Positions 11,230-21,546 of a stretch of DNA of 64,000 nucleotides are shown here, piece by piece. The stretch comes from Marasmius tenuissimus. Lineage: Eukaryota; Basidiomycota; Agaricomycetes; Agaricales; Marasmiaceae. Position numbers and translations under genes: made by a program. Positions within the stretch are counted from its first letter, which is position 1, and every line of letters starts with the position of its first letter. The stretch is taken from positions 310,001 to 374,000 of the forward strand of contig JAQOTA010000046.1 of assembly GCA_029532415.1 (NCBI GenBank), given 5' to 3'. Under the pieces are notes generated by a model, which searched no databases, was not told the DNA's origin, and worked only from the letters and a program-made list of their open reading frames with translations.

Positions 11230-12611
11230 TGACCCCCAGTAAAAATCGACAATATTCTCAGCCATTTTCAGCTACTGTCAGGCATGGATTAAGCGATGTC
11301 GCGCCAGAATAGTTGTGAATGTCTGTCAATGGCCAAAACCGCAATTCGCATACGTAACAGAACTACTTGAGACTATGCACTACTATTCTGTGTCGAGATA
11401 CTCAAGGCAGTTAGCTACCAGTAACTACTACCTGGTATTATGTGCCGACATGGCTAGACAACGCGGATACCCCCACATATTCCCGTCACTCTAGAATACT
11501 TGAGATTACGCATCCATACATTGTCACATATACAATGGAATTACTTTCTATCGTACTATACATCGATGCAGATACAATAAATAAAAGAAGTAGGCTACCC
11601 CAACAATGGTACGCCCGAGCTGGAGACCGGTCTTTGCTCAGCTGAATCTAACCCTTAACTTCCAATTGAAGACATCGCGACGCATTCTGGCTACAAAAAT
11701 GTTTGAGAGGCTGATCACAAACTGCGAGGGTAGGATACCGTATACGTACCAATGTCGATATCTTTTCTAGCGGGTGGACGTGTGTCGTGGCTTTCTGGGC
11801 GTTATCAAGACTAAGTTAGTATATCGAGCATCGAAAGACCAAAGAAGGGAAGCTTACCTGGAACCTGCCTGAGTAGTTTGTTGTGTGCCGGTTTGTCTGG
11901 TGGTGGTGTCGGAGAGAGTGACTCGCTGGCAAGTGGCTGTGTCCGGATCTCTTCCTTTTCGGTTGCGATTTCGGCATTTGCGTCATCAATAGATTGAGCT
12001 TTGAATTTCTCTAAGTCCACCGTCATGTTAGGCTCAGGAGCATGATGATCATATATTCGAGACCGTGTTCTGTTTGCGAGGTGGACCATTCACCCTACCA
12101 AGAATAAGAGCCTTCTGCACATAGTGACGGACGATTTCACGCCCAGTTAGGCCCTGGAGCACTCACCGGTGTTGAATTCTAGTGATAGGGGACATTTCAG
12201 CGACAATGACAACGACTTTCGATTCCTGGAGTGCTCTATGATATTGTTTGAACTCATTTCAGCTTGTTTTCTTCCCATGAGTGTAGCGCACTACAGCTTT
12301 GTGCCACCCAGTAACCTCAGTACACTCTGGTATGCCGCATATCACGCTATATGCCGTTGTTGGGCTTTCTTGCTGGCCAGTTCCCTGGAATCTACACCAG
12401 TATGCCGCTACTTGGTACGTAGCAGACATCGGTACTATAGGACCTGGCGACTCGAGTCGTTTTTGTATTGCCAATACAAACGGTGACGTTAATTGGGCCT
12501 CGCAATATGGGAGAATGGGCAGGAGTAGGCTAAATAACGAAATCTCGGAGATAACCTCGCTGGTAGTATCTGGTAATATGTGAGAATTTTGTCGGTTTTC
12601 ACTGGGGGTCA
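11230..12611. mobile_element. Non-autonomous TIR element, 1.38 kb
   Basis: The ends are about 31-bp imperfect terminal inverted repeats. The left end begins TGACCCCCAGT and continues AAAAATCGACAATATTCTCA; the right end (12581-12611) is its reverse complement with about four mismatches. No transposase is recognisable inside. The longest internal frame (minus, 11811-12089, 92 codons, Pro/Glu-rich) has no known motif. No convincing target-site duplication is visible, so family assignment is open. Confidence 0.6.
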
Positions 12612-12692
12612 GGGCCCAACCTTTCAGCCGGTACCGGCCAGGAACGGTTGAAACCGGCTATTTGTGATCTTACTGATGCACTTTGTAGTGTG

Positions 12693-13053
12693 ATGTTACA
12701 GCTACATAACAATGAAACCCTAGCATAATTCGCACGACCCCCACCTTCACTGATCTGTTTATAACCAAACAGAGACGCGTGGCCAACTCAATGGTAATCG
12801 CGTGGCGACTTCTGCGACGTATAATGAACTTACGACGTCCCAACGACATTCAACCACAACCATCGCGACCAAAAGGCTGCAAATCCATCCTAAAGCTATA
12901 GACCAACATTATCTCAGTACTCCTGACCGCGAGAGGCATGTATGGTGCGTAGGTACTTGTATTTTGGCCATGTGCGGTTGACTGGAACTAAACAGATCAA
13001 TGAAGGTGGGGGTCGTGCGAATTATGCTAGGGTTTCATTGTTAGCTGCAACAT
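12693..13053. mobile_element. MITE with about 60-bp terminal inverted repeats
   Basis: Left arm 12693-12761 and right arm 12989-13053 are inverted copies over about 60 bp. The core, ACAATGAAACCCTAGCATAA, continues through a GCACGACCCCCACCTTCA block to TGATCTGTTTA. The left arm carries a 3-base insertion near the end (AGCTACATAACA versus AGCTAACA). The loop is only about 230 bp and has no coding capacity. If the outermost bases are TGTT...AACA, a TGA flanks both sides, which would be a 3-bp duplication as in PIF/Harbinger-type elements. This is suggestive only. Confidence 0.75.
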
Positions 13054-13170
13054 GATTGTCAACTCGTTCTCCACTCGGAAATTGAATGGGGACCAGGGTA
13101 AACCTCACCAAAATCCAAGTGGACAACGACTTGACAATGACATGACAACCGTGTTGACATCACACTACTA

Positions 13171-14350
13171 TGGGGGTCCGCGATGGACAAAATTATTTTC
13201 TAATCTTGAGCGGTTATGGTTTCGTTTTCGACGGCGGCTGTATAATTTAGTTTTCGTTATGTCTCCATACTTTCGTTTTCGCTTACCCTGGTCAGTTTAT
13301 GTAACAGTGCCAGTGAGTCCGAGAATACCGACTTGCCGAGCCTGATGTCAACCGGCTGACAGCGGCAGCACGCCATTTGGCCTCTACTTGTGCATCGGCC
13401 GTAGGCGTGTTTGTCGAGCAGTCCCAGTCAGAAGCCCTCAAAAAGATCCCCGTGATCCTGAGATATAGCGGGACACTTGAGACCAGCTGCCCTATCTAGT
13501 ATGTACTTCCTTGATTTGCATGGCGTATGTGTACTGTAAGTCTGTAACTTGTAAGAGGCATTCATCCTGTTACCGTGTTGAAAGTCCCCAAAGGCACCTG
13601 AGCCTGTCTGCCGATTCTCCACAAATAACAATCTTGATCCCAGCCATACATATAGGGCAAAGAACAGACTACAGAGTCCAGACTGGACTGGCTTTGTAGC
13701 AACTTTATAGTAACAAGTTATTAGTGGCTCCTCATCTTCTCTTTCTACTTGGTGCCTAGCAGTAGCCCAAAGCTACGGCGTGTGCTATGAATTATAATGG
13801 CGTGTTACTGAAGCCTTGAAGCTCCGTTACGCTTCTCACCCCATCCAGACGTGCACAGTGGTTTTCAGGGCGTAGTAAATATGCCGCCGTTGAGACGCGC
13901 CTGGCCCGTAAAATCACTGAGTCTGTCTGACTTCTGACATTCGAAGTTATGGAGATCATCGGGAAACTTTATTTCCAGTTGTCAGTATTTACCAGAGTCG
14001 TATCCAGTGTAGCCGCCACTTGTACGATTGTGCGACGGGAACTTGAAAGGGCTCAACAAGCCGTGTGGACAATCGGAAATTTCCGGTGCCGGTGACTTTG
14101 CCGGATGCCTACTTAGTACTGCGGGGCTTGTGCAGGGCAGTCCCCGTTACAAGCGAGAACGAGAATGAAATATTAATTCAAAAACAAGCGACCTAAGGCC
14201 GAGAGCAGGTATTTTCCGCTCCGAAATCTAAATACAGGACACTGACAACGAAAATATCAGCATCTGCCGTACGAAAACGAAAAGCCCGACTACGAAAACC
14301 TGATTACGTCAATCTACCAAGTTGATGATTTTGTCCAGCATGGACCCCCA
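13171..14350. mobile_element. TA-flanked TIR element, 1.18 kb (Tc1/mariner-like, non-autonomous)
   Basis: The left end TGGGGGTCC, a 4-base spacer, then TGGACAAAAT (13171-13193) is mirrored at 14328-14350. Both ends are flanked by TA (13169-13170 and 14351-14352). TA duplication is the signature of the Tc1/mariner superfamily. Internal flanks on both sides are rich in GTTTTCG words in mirror orientation, so the inverted similarity extends further in degenerate form. No transposase motif was found inside, so this is a non-autonomous derivative or a decayed copy. Confidence 0.7.
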
Positions 14351-14352
14351 TA

Positions 14353-15080
14353 CACTACAAAGCGCGAGTTGACATCAAAAATCCCGCCGTGTTTTGATCT
14401 ATGTAACTACACATGTTGTTAGAATCTTCAGTCTGGCCCTCCCACCCGCTTCTGGGGGTAGGTCAGTTTTTTGACACACCTTCATCCAGCCAGGTTGCCG
14501 GCGACTGACCGTTGTACGCGAGCGCTCGGGCTGGGATCACAGCCACCGTCACCTTCTTGGATTCAGGAGGTGTTCCCGAGTGACTTAGACTTGGTCCTGG
14601 TCCATGTCGCGTTCCAGACGCGCCCTCACGGGAAAGCACACAGCCGCATCAGGCGCTTTTCACGTGGCCCCCTTCGGGGACCCAGGCGCAAGCCTTCTCC
14701 CATAGTGACCCAGCACTATCGTGCATGTTTGGATTGAACATTGTGATATATCTATACAGATTTCAAGGTGCTCTCAGACCAGAGAGTTTTCCCATTGCTG
14801 CGTGTACGGAATATCGGTAAGATATTCTCTTCTCCCTCATCGCAGCAGTCTATCTTATACCTAGGGTCGATTTTCTCTGAGCCGCCTTCGGGGGTTTCAA
14901 AAAAAATAATTTTCCGGCCCCCCACCGACCCCCTCCTACCCCCCCGGTCAGGGATTCAATCCCGTGTGCCCCCTTGGAGTACCTTCTCGATGAGGCTGTT
15001 ATTGCGAAGATTGCTGCAAGGCCGGGTGTCGGTAAGGATGTCAATGTCTTCCACCATGTCATCCCATGGGGCCTTAATCA
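14353..15080. other. No supported gene
   Basis: GC-rich runs and short frames occur on both strands. Possible coding leading into the bromodomain fragment downstream could not be followed in one frame. Confidence 0.35.
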
Positions 15081-15089
15081 CGACCGTTT

Positions 15090-15416
15090 ATGAGGCTACC
15101 ACAAGAGCGTGTATGTATTCTTCATATCGGGCTATCATCTCGCACTCACTCTTTGCACAGGCGTGGCCAACATATTATCAAGTTATTACAAGAAGGACGC
15201 CATCTCTATCTCTCAGATTGCACAGAAGTACATGAAAGGTTATCAAGACCTTCGGGATTTCACAGCAGACTGGCGCCGGCTTTTTCAAAATGCCCGTATG
15301 TTCAACGAGCCAGGCTCAGATATCTATCAGTATACGGACGAGTTACAAGAGGTTTACGAGGCTCAGCTGAAGGACAGTGCACACAGACACCGTGTCTCGG
15401 AGAGTGAAGAATTGTG
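15090..15416 (+). pseudogene. Bromodomain C-terminal half (SNF2-type), fragment
   Basis: The C-terminal part (about 15240-15416) reads YMKGYQDLRDFTADWRRLF, then QNARMFNEPGSDIYQYTDEL and a short basic/acidic tail to a TGA. This matches the second half of bromodomains, including the acetyl-lysine pocket Asn of 'NA..(Y/F)N'. Bromodomains bind acetylated histone tails, and this spacing is like that in SNF2/STH1 remodelers. Upstream, a plausible intron (GTATGT at about 15111 to CACAG at about 15160) joins to a WPTYYQVIT segment, but the next residues are in another frame. At least one frameshift is therefore present, and the rest of the protein is missing. It ends 10 bp from the converging DUF6589 fragment. 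Confidence 0.55.
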
Positions 15417-15426
15417 AAAGTATAGT

Positions 15427-16597
15427 CTACTCAAAAATATTATTGACCATTGTGACTACGGTTTCTATTAGTGTGTCATTGAGCTCGGGATCGTTATCGT
15501 CCACTGCAAGGTCTTCATCAGTAGCCATATACTCTGGCTCAATATCTGAACCCTCGTCTTCATCCTCGGATTCAACCTCCACGACTGCAGCCTCCTGGTA
15601 ACCCAAGTTCTCGTACTTTGATCCTTCCTTGAGCATCTCGCACTGGTTCAATAGAGTCGTTGGCAGGGCGATCCTGGACATATTCTTGAACTTTCTCTTC
15701 TCGGAGTGCATCTGCGATCCGCTGTATCTCTCGGGACATGTCCGGGATGGTGTGACGGGTGCTGTTGTATGGTGTCCGGAAGGTCCGCTCTACCGTTCTC
15801 ATAGCATCACGAAGGGAGTAGATGCAGATGGAAATCATAGAAAGCCATTCCCAACTCCGGTTCGCTCCCTTCGCATTGAAGACAGTCTTCACCCAACGAT
15901 TCTGCTGCTCTTGAAGCAAGTCGTTCTCCTTGAATCTATCCATTCGTCCGGTAAGGTTGACCGGCGAATTATGAAGAAAAAACACCCTTGTGGATGTAAA
16001 GGGCTCTCATCGGAAAGATGAGGGTCATATCAGCACGTACCTGAGTTCCTCCGGGTACTCCTGAAGATGTCCAAGAGTCTCAAAAATGGCATTAGCGTAC
16101 CGCGGCATTGTTTTTGGTGTTCTCATCATCGCCATCCAGATACGGAGGACAAGGACAATGCGCCCAATGTTGCCGGCCTTGATAGACGTCACCAACAGCC
16201 AATACATGAGCGCATCACGATTGTAGAGGATGTTGTTCATCAGAACAATGTCCTGGCCAGTCAGAACCTTTGATTGTTCGTAGTATGCAGCAGAGGTGAA
16301 GAGGCTATCGTGAGCCCGCTTTGTCACGATATTGAAGTCATCCAATGAAGCTTTCCTTGCCCATTCATTGAAGTCGTCATGCTGACAGTAGATCCGGAAC
16401 CCATCGAGGATGTGAGCAGCGAGGGACATCTGAATTAGTTCGTGAGATTGCTTCCATGGTGTCGCTTTCTTTGTCTGCCAGCCAGCGGTGATAGGCTTGC
16501 GTTTGAGTAGTTGGGTATGCTCCCACCACAAGGATCTAGGCCACTTTGAGTTGGGCTTCCCCCAGTGCTCATTGATGACTATACGGCACCCTGCCAT
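15427..16597 (-). pseudogene. DUF6589 domain protein, 5'-truncated and frameshifted
   Basis: I recognise the basidiomycete DUF6589 family (function unknown, often transposon-associated) from the ordered blocks RKPITAGW, LAAHILDGFRIYC, ILYNRDALMYW, TPKTMPRYANAIFETL, NLTGRMDRFKENDLLQEQQN, SWEWLSMISICIYSLRDAMR and PDMSREIQRIADAL. Exon A (16597 to 16041) is joined to the next exon (from 15986) by a 54-nt intron with a GTACGT donor and an AAG acceptor. The splice restores the family sequence (EELR|VFFLHNSPVNLTG). Near 15650 the frame shifts by one, after which an acidic tail (EVESEDEDEGSD) runs to a stop at 15427. The N-terminal half of the family is missing. At about 16575-16600 the sequence passes directly into the gag-like family copy upstream. 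Confidence 0.8.
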
Positions 16598-16599
16598 CT

Positions 16600-17925
16600 T
16601 GCGTTCTACGGAACATAGATTGGTCCCTTTGTTGATGGGTGGACCATCTTGAGATTACCGAGTCTGGCCCAGAGTGTTGGTCCGTGAGAGGAATCGTGAG
16701 AGGAATCGTGAGAGGAATCGTGTTCGCTCTTCCTGTGTCCTCGGTTGGAGCAGGGTAGGCAACAAGGGGACCGGGAACTACCCTTGCTGCCCCCTTGAAA
16801 AGGACACGTACGGTCGTTGTTGTATCTGAGGCGCGAACGGTCATTAGAGCGGTCATCATCATTATACCTCCTGCGTTTCGCCTCTCATCCAATCCGATCT
16901 CTCTTCTCAGCTTCCTCCTTCAAGTCCTCCAGCTTCACATGATCCTTCACCCTGATGTAGCTCATCTCGTCGAAGGTCCACGAGTACTGAAACCGTTCCT
17001 TCCTAATGCGATACTCTTCTGGCTTCCACCAGTGGTACGTCTCTTCGGGTTCGGGAAACGATTCAAACGCCTCGGTGTGTCTCTGAGCCCACTTAGCGTG
17101 AAATGCACGTTCGTTCCGTCCTTCTCTCTTGATCTCGAAGCCCCACCAGTTGTCCAGAGCCTTCGTTGCTTGCGAGTAGGTGAGTCCTTTAAGCCCTCCT
17201 TCAACGAAGTTCAGCTTCTTCTTCAACTCCTCCAGGTGCATGACCTTGTAGGTACCGCGCGTCGTGGAATGTTTTTCAGCTTCGATGGTATGCTGATATG
17301 CATGGGTGTACTCGAGGTTCCTCGGCGTGAAGAACGCGAGGGGTATGGGAAGGTTGTGGGCATAGTCGAAAAGGATATCCGGGTAAGCGGGAACCGTGAG
17401 TTTGACCTCCTCTCGTCTTCTCTCCACGACTTTCGGTATCGGGATCTCGTCTGTATTGTTCTTGGTGCCAGATGCGTTGTCGTGAGTAGGAGAGGTGGCG
17501 TTACCGCCAGTTGATCCAGGGCCTTCCTTCCTCCATCCCTTGTCTATCTCTGCTATCTTGTCTGGTGTAATCCACTTTTTAACCGTCTCGAAGTACGACG
17601 TCAAGTTCAGCTTCTCTTCCTCCTCCTCCGTGTAAGACCATAGCGAAGTTTGAGGTGAAGCTGGGCGACAATTCTCGGCGTCCGAATCTGCTATACTGTC
17701 CCCATCCTGCTCCTTCTTTTCGTTGTTTCTCTTCCAAATGGCTAGGTTCCGCTTGATTTTCTGCATAAGACCGGCTGTCTTCATGAATTCGACCATTTCC
17801 GTGGGTGTATGCGTCTTTCATTGACGTTAGTCGTTTGAGAGGGAATTTGCCTTCACCAAGCCGAGTCTGAGTCGGAGTCTGTCTGCGGTGAACTGAGTAG
17901 GTGGTGCGTATCGTCTTGAGTCATG
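16600..17925 (-). pseudogene. Gag-like zinc-finger family, copy 1
   Basis: The main ORF (17796 to 16885, 303 codons) has a basic N-terminus (KIKRNLAIWKRNNEKK), a conserved FETVKKWITPDKIAEI block, a middle segment with HLEELKKKLNF and ALDNWWGFE, and a Glu/Arg-rich helical C-terminus. The same blocks occur at 23.3-24.2 kb and 26.5-27.4 kb, so this is a dispersed repeat family. The 5' flank is also conserved; a likely original start is the ATG at about 17922, but stops separate it from the ORF. Downstream, the family's Cys/His finger is replaced by diverged sequence that joins DUF6589 at about 16600. I infer a gag or ORF1-like protein of a retroelement. The exact family is not recognised. Confidence 0.6.
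16684..16722. repeat. 12-bp tandem repeat, about 3 copies
   Basis: The unit GTGAGAGGAATC is repeated three times plus a partial copy. On the minus strand it would encode an IPLT repeat. It lies in the decayed 3' part of the gag-like copy 1. Confidence 0.85.
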
Positions 17926-18200
17926 ACCGTATGGAAGACGCGAGAAACGCGAGAAAAAGGACTAGGATCTCGAAGGAAAGCGAGGATATGAGCGCGAGAG
18001 GAGAAAGAGTTTAGGCGCCCAAACGGCGAGCGCTTATCTCGGACCTCCGTAGCCGAAGGAAGGGCTGGCCTGTAGCGCGGGCGGAATGAATGTCCAGGCC
18101 GAAAACCGGCTTACTCATGTTCCTGCAGACTATTCACATGACCACCGCGGTTGATTCTCTTCCCACCACTATCATTTCCCATCACCATCGACCAACGACC
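17926..18200. other. Divergent intergenic/promoter region
   Basis: This lies between the 5' end of gag-like copy 1 (minus) and the JmjC-like gene (plus). Its left part (to about 18050) is similar to 24170-24290, upstream of gag-like copy 2: both have a run of CGAGAAA-type words followed by GCGCGAGAGGAGA and a GGCGCC block. It therefore belongs to the repeat family. I identify no clear TATA box. Confidence 0.4.
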
Positions 18201-21033
18201 ATGGCGCCCAGAAAGCTTCATGGTTTGTGTTACCTATCTATTTTGGATTATCTTGATACTAACCATGAACACTCTCGCAGAGCATCAGGGTGCGAGTTCT
18301 ATGGTAACAAAGAACCATGAATATCAATATCTCAAAACCGAACGTTTCGTTGATGAGGATAGAGACAAATGCCACGCTGTCGGTGACATATGTGAGGATA
18401 GAGACACCATTTGGGTGTATCAAGGACACTTTGACACCACATCGCGTTGGATATCTTACAGCCACAAATCTCTGGAAATCAGTGCCATACCCTGCCCGTT
18501 CGAGGGCCTAAACAAGACATTCTGTCTCATTCGAGACCGGAGGAACAACAAACTTCGTTGGTCGAGGAAATCGTCGATTAGATACGGCAGGAAATCATCA
18601 GGAAGCAAAAGGTAGTTTTTTTCGGTCATGCTCGTATTTTATCAGTGCCACTTATGTTTCTCTGACGATTCTTAGGGTTGAGGAAGAAGATGAGCAGCAA
18701 GGTGACGATGAAGACGAGGGAGAAGAGCAACTGTCTTCAGTCCGGTGTTTGAGTACGTTATACACACGAGCCCTTTTGTTCTGGGACCCAATGAAACTTA
18801 CGCGAGATCAACCAATGTAGCAAGGAACAGCGTGAAGGAAGAGGAGCCACCAATACAGGAAGATTTCTCAGTCCGGCATTCAAGTGCGTTTGTCGTAACA
18901 CAATGAACTTACGCGAGTTCAACTGTTGCAGCAAGGAATAGCGTGAAGGGAAAGGAACCCCAGATGCAGGAAGATCGTCGAGTCCGGCGTTCGAGTACGT
19001 TATACACTTGAGCCCTTTTGTTCTTGGACTCAATCAACTCACGCGAGATCAACCAATATAGCAAGGAACAGCGTGAAGGAAGAGGAGCCACAAATACAAG
19101 AAGATCTCCCAGTCCGGCATTCAAGTGCGAGATACGGTTTTTTCGTCGTAACACAATGAACTTACGCGAGTTCAACTGTTGCAGCAAGGAATAGCGTGAA
19201 GGGAAAGGAACCCCAGATGCAGGAAGATCGTCGAGTCCGGCGTTCGAGTACGTTATACACTTGAGCCCTTTTGTTCTTGGACTCAATCAACTCACGCGAG
19301 ATCAACCAATATAGCAAGGAACAGCGTGAAGGAAGAGGAGCCACAAATACAAGAAGATCTCCCAGTCTGGCATTCAAGTGCGAGATACGGTTTTTTCGTC
19401 GTAACACAATGAACTTACGCGAGTTCAACTGTTGCAGCAAGGAATAGCGTGAAGGGAAAGGAACCCCAGATGCAGGAAGATCGTCCAATGCAGCGTTCGA
19501 GTGCGTGATACAGGAGTCCTTTCGTCTATGACCCAATGAACTTACACGGAGTCGTAGCAAGGAAAAACGTGGATCGCAAGGAAAAGGTGAGGGAGGGCTT
19601 GAGGGGAAGCAGTCCACATGATCGTGGGTAGGTGCTATACATACCCATACAATATAATTTTCTTGACCTAACCCCTGCGAACAATTCCCTTGTTCAAATA
19701 GCAATGCCTATCGAGCCTCAACATCGCAGTTGCAGAAGGGGATAGACGGGGATACCCTGGAAACGGGAGGTGAGAGATAACTCTTCCTGTCTATTTTCCG
19801 CCTGGAGCTCAGTCGGTCGATGTAGGATTCAACTTATGGGCGCAAGACCTCATCCAGGAGCTTCTGAGCGGGAACCCGCCAGAGATCCTTCTTGAGCGAG
19901 CCTTGAATGGCCTCAACATTCTTGAAAGTCTTCCGTACGATGTACCCTTCCACCGGCCCAGCGTTCGCGATGGAACTGTACCGAGGAATGTCAGCTTCGT
20001 GGATAACCCAAAGCGCAAGGGGGCTGTCTTTAGTAAGAAGCTCATAGTTTACGACTTGGTCGCGACTATACCTCAGTATAGCACCACCTCGAAACCTGCT
20101 CCCAAAAAACGGCGAGCCACCTCCAGCAAACACGAGCCCGTCTCCAAAAGACGCAAAGGCATATCCAGAGCGATCGTCTCCGAGTCGTCAGAAGAGGTTC
20201 AACTCCGGGAAGAACACCGACGTTCAGAAGAAGAAAGCATTTCGGCGTTCAACTCACTGACCGGTGAACCAGCGCCAGACATTAATGGTCTCGACATCAT
20301 CACTTCCCTCGTCTGTGAACAACACAACCCAAGCCCGACCGAGGCTCTGCTAGCAGCCCTGACAATCTACTTTACCGAGAAGGGCCTCGGTAGCATGAAA
20401 GTCAAGTTCAACCTTCAAGAGACTCCAAATGTCGGTTGGGACGAACAGTCAACGGTTCTCACCCCTTTCGGCCACGTGACGCTTCCTCACAATGACCCCT
20501 ACTCCGGGAGTGTTTACATATGGCATTTGTTTGGGAGGAAGATCTGGTTCCTTTGGCCACCGACAGAACACAATCTGACGAAATTCTACCAGCAGCACCT
20601 GACGCCGGCACACATCCATGTGAAGGACCTTGGCTATTGGGTGAATGAGCTGGAACAGCTAGAGGTTGTGTTGATGGAGGACGAGGAGAAAGCATTCGTT
20701 ATGCCACCGCATACCCTCCATGCTTGCATCTCCCTCACCACCTCTGCGCACGCGGGAGAGATTTTTTCCTCCTACTCGAGTATCCCGCCGCTCGAAACGT
20801 TCATCAAAATTACCAACCAGATCGAGTTCAAGTCATCACAGACTTCGGACGAGACTCGTGCGACGTTTGCGGAGGTTATGCATAGCTGGGACAAGAAGGA
20901 GAAGGGGATATGGACGTCATTGCTCATGAAGATGAAGAAGAAAACACAGAAGAGGAGGATACAGAGCTGGATGCAGGAAATGGATGACTGGTCCGCAAAA
21001 AATGCCCCGTTCTTCGACCGCAACAACAAGTAG
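18201..21033 (+). CDS. JmjC-like (cupin) protein with tandem mini-exons
   Basis: My model has 12 exons: 18201-18222, 18281-18611, 18676-18752, 18821-18883, 18932-18994, 19062-19124, 19185-19247, 19315-19377, 19438-19500, 19558-19627, 19702-19769, 19826-21033. All junctions are GT-AG and in frame, giving 717 residues. The first intron has a CTAAC branch-like site. Residues about 1-118 form an unrecognised domain. An acidic linker (EEEDEQQGDDEDEGEEQ) and seven copies of a 21-residue charged repeat follow. Next are a basic nuclear-localisation-like tract (about 405-427) and a JmjC/cupin core. The core has an H-x-D pair (PHNDPYSGS; H537, D539), GRKIWFLWPP and a distal His in MPPHTLHAC (about 614), the expected Fe(II)-binding triad. 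JmjC proteins are 2-oxoglutarate oxygenases, often histone demethylases; the substrate here is unknown. The last exon alone is certain. Joining it to the repeat exons rests on the 56-nt intron 19770-19825, so two adjacent genes remain possible. Confidence 0.7.
18821..19557 (+). repeat. Tandem exon-intron repeat array
   Basis: Six 63-nt units, each encoding 21 residues (TRNSVK..., EPQ, QED, VR.S), alternate with introns of 48-68 nt. Units alternate between two types, one with KEEEP..IQED...VRHS and one with KGKEPQMQEDRRVRRS. The introns alternate as well, one type starting GTACGTTATACAC and the other starting GTGCG and ending GTTGCAG. The true repeat is therefore a dimer of about 253 bp present three times: 18821-19061, 19062-19314, 19315-19557. 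Every mini-exon is phase 1 on both sides, so any number can be included or skipped without changing frame. Confidence 0.85.
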
Positions 21034-21288
21034 AGTACCCTAGTCTTGAATCGGTTGATTAGTTTGATGTCAATAGGACCAGTCTTAGTCAAGGATTGAC
21101 CACTGTAGTCACTAGACGTACGCCGACATCATCAGTGTGAATACCAGTCGGGAACGACAATGGTTAGCTTGATTACTCAAATGCAGGCTCGATCGATTGC
21201 TTATGTCAGGCCCGGATCAAACAAGATTCACCTACGCTGGTACCTTAGAGTACGGCGAGTATCTTCGAGCCGGGTTTAGCATAGATAT
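21034..21288. other. Spacer between JmjC gene and minus-strand fragment
   Basis: Downstream flank of the JmjC-like gene. No further feature is seen. Confidence 0.4.
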
Positions 21289-21546
21289 TCACGTTGGTTT
21301 TGGAGAGCTAACACCTTTCGCACCGGAAGGTCGTCCAGTCGTATCAAGCGCCAACGTTCCTGCAATGATGACTGGCGGTGGCCGAGTCCTGGTCTTCATC
21401 TCCTTCAAAACGACACCTTTGAGAAGGTTAGATAGAAAATTCACGTCTTGATCCACCCGGACAACGATATCATCGAATCCATCCCAGTGATCGGTAGGCT
21501 CCGATTCGTCCTCATTGTCCGAAGGAGGATCATCAACCAGTGCGAC
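21289..21546 (-). CDS. 3'-terminal exon of an unrecognised gene
   Basis: A minus-strand frame without ATG but with clearly protein-like content. It has an acidic stretch (DDPPSDNEDESEPTDHWDGF), then VVRVDQDVNFLSNLLKG, then KTRTRPPPVIIAGTLALD and a stop at 21289. It is preceded at 21549-21547 by a CTGACTCAG acceptor-like site, so it may be a last exon. Upstream exons could not be assigned because stops occur in all frames beyond it. Function is unknown. It may belong to the transposon-like debris around it. Confidence 0.35.
   Translation of the reverse strand, partial: VALVDDPPSDNEDESEPTDHWDGFDDIVVRVDQDVNFLSNLLKGVVLKEMKTRTRPPPVIIAGTLALDTTGRPSGAKGVSSPKPT

Noticed and set aside
14940..14985. 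Possible tRNA T-arm (GGGATTCAATCCC)
   Set aside because: No matching acceptor stem, D-arm or anticodon arm is found at the right distances. The palindrome alone is not enough.
18758..19704. Long minus-strand ORFs (91-180 codons) across the repeat array
   Set aside because: They run antisense through exons and introns alike and repeat only because the DNA repeats. The plus-strand exons have consistent splice sites and phase, so I treat these as shadows.
20459..21092. Minus-strand ORFs over the JmjC exon
   Set aside because: Shadows of a strongly supported plus-strand coding exon.
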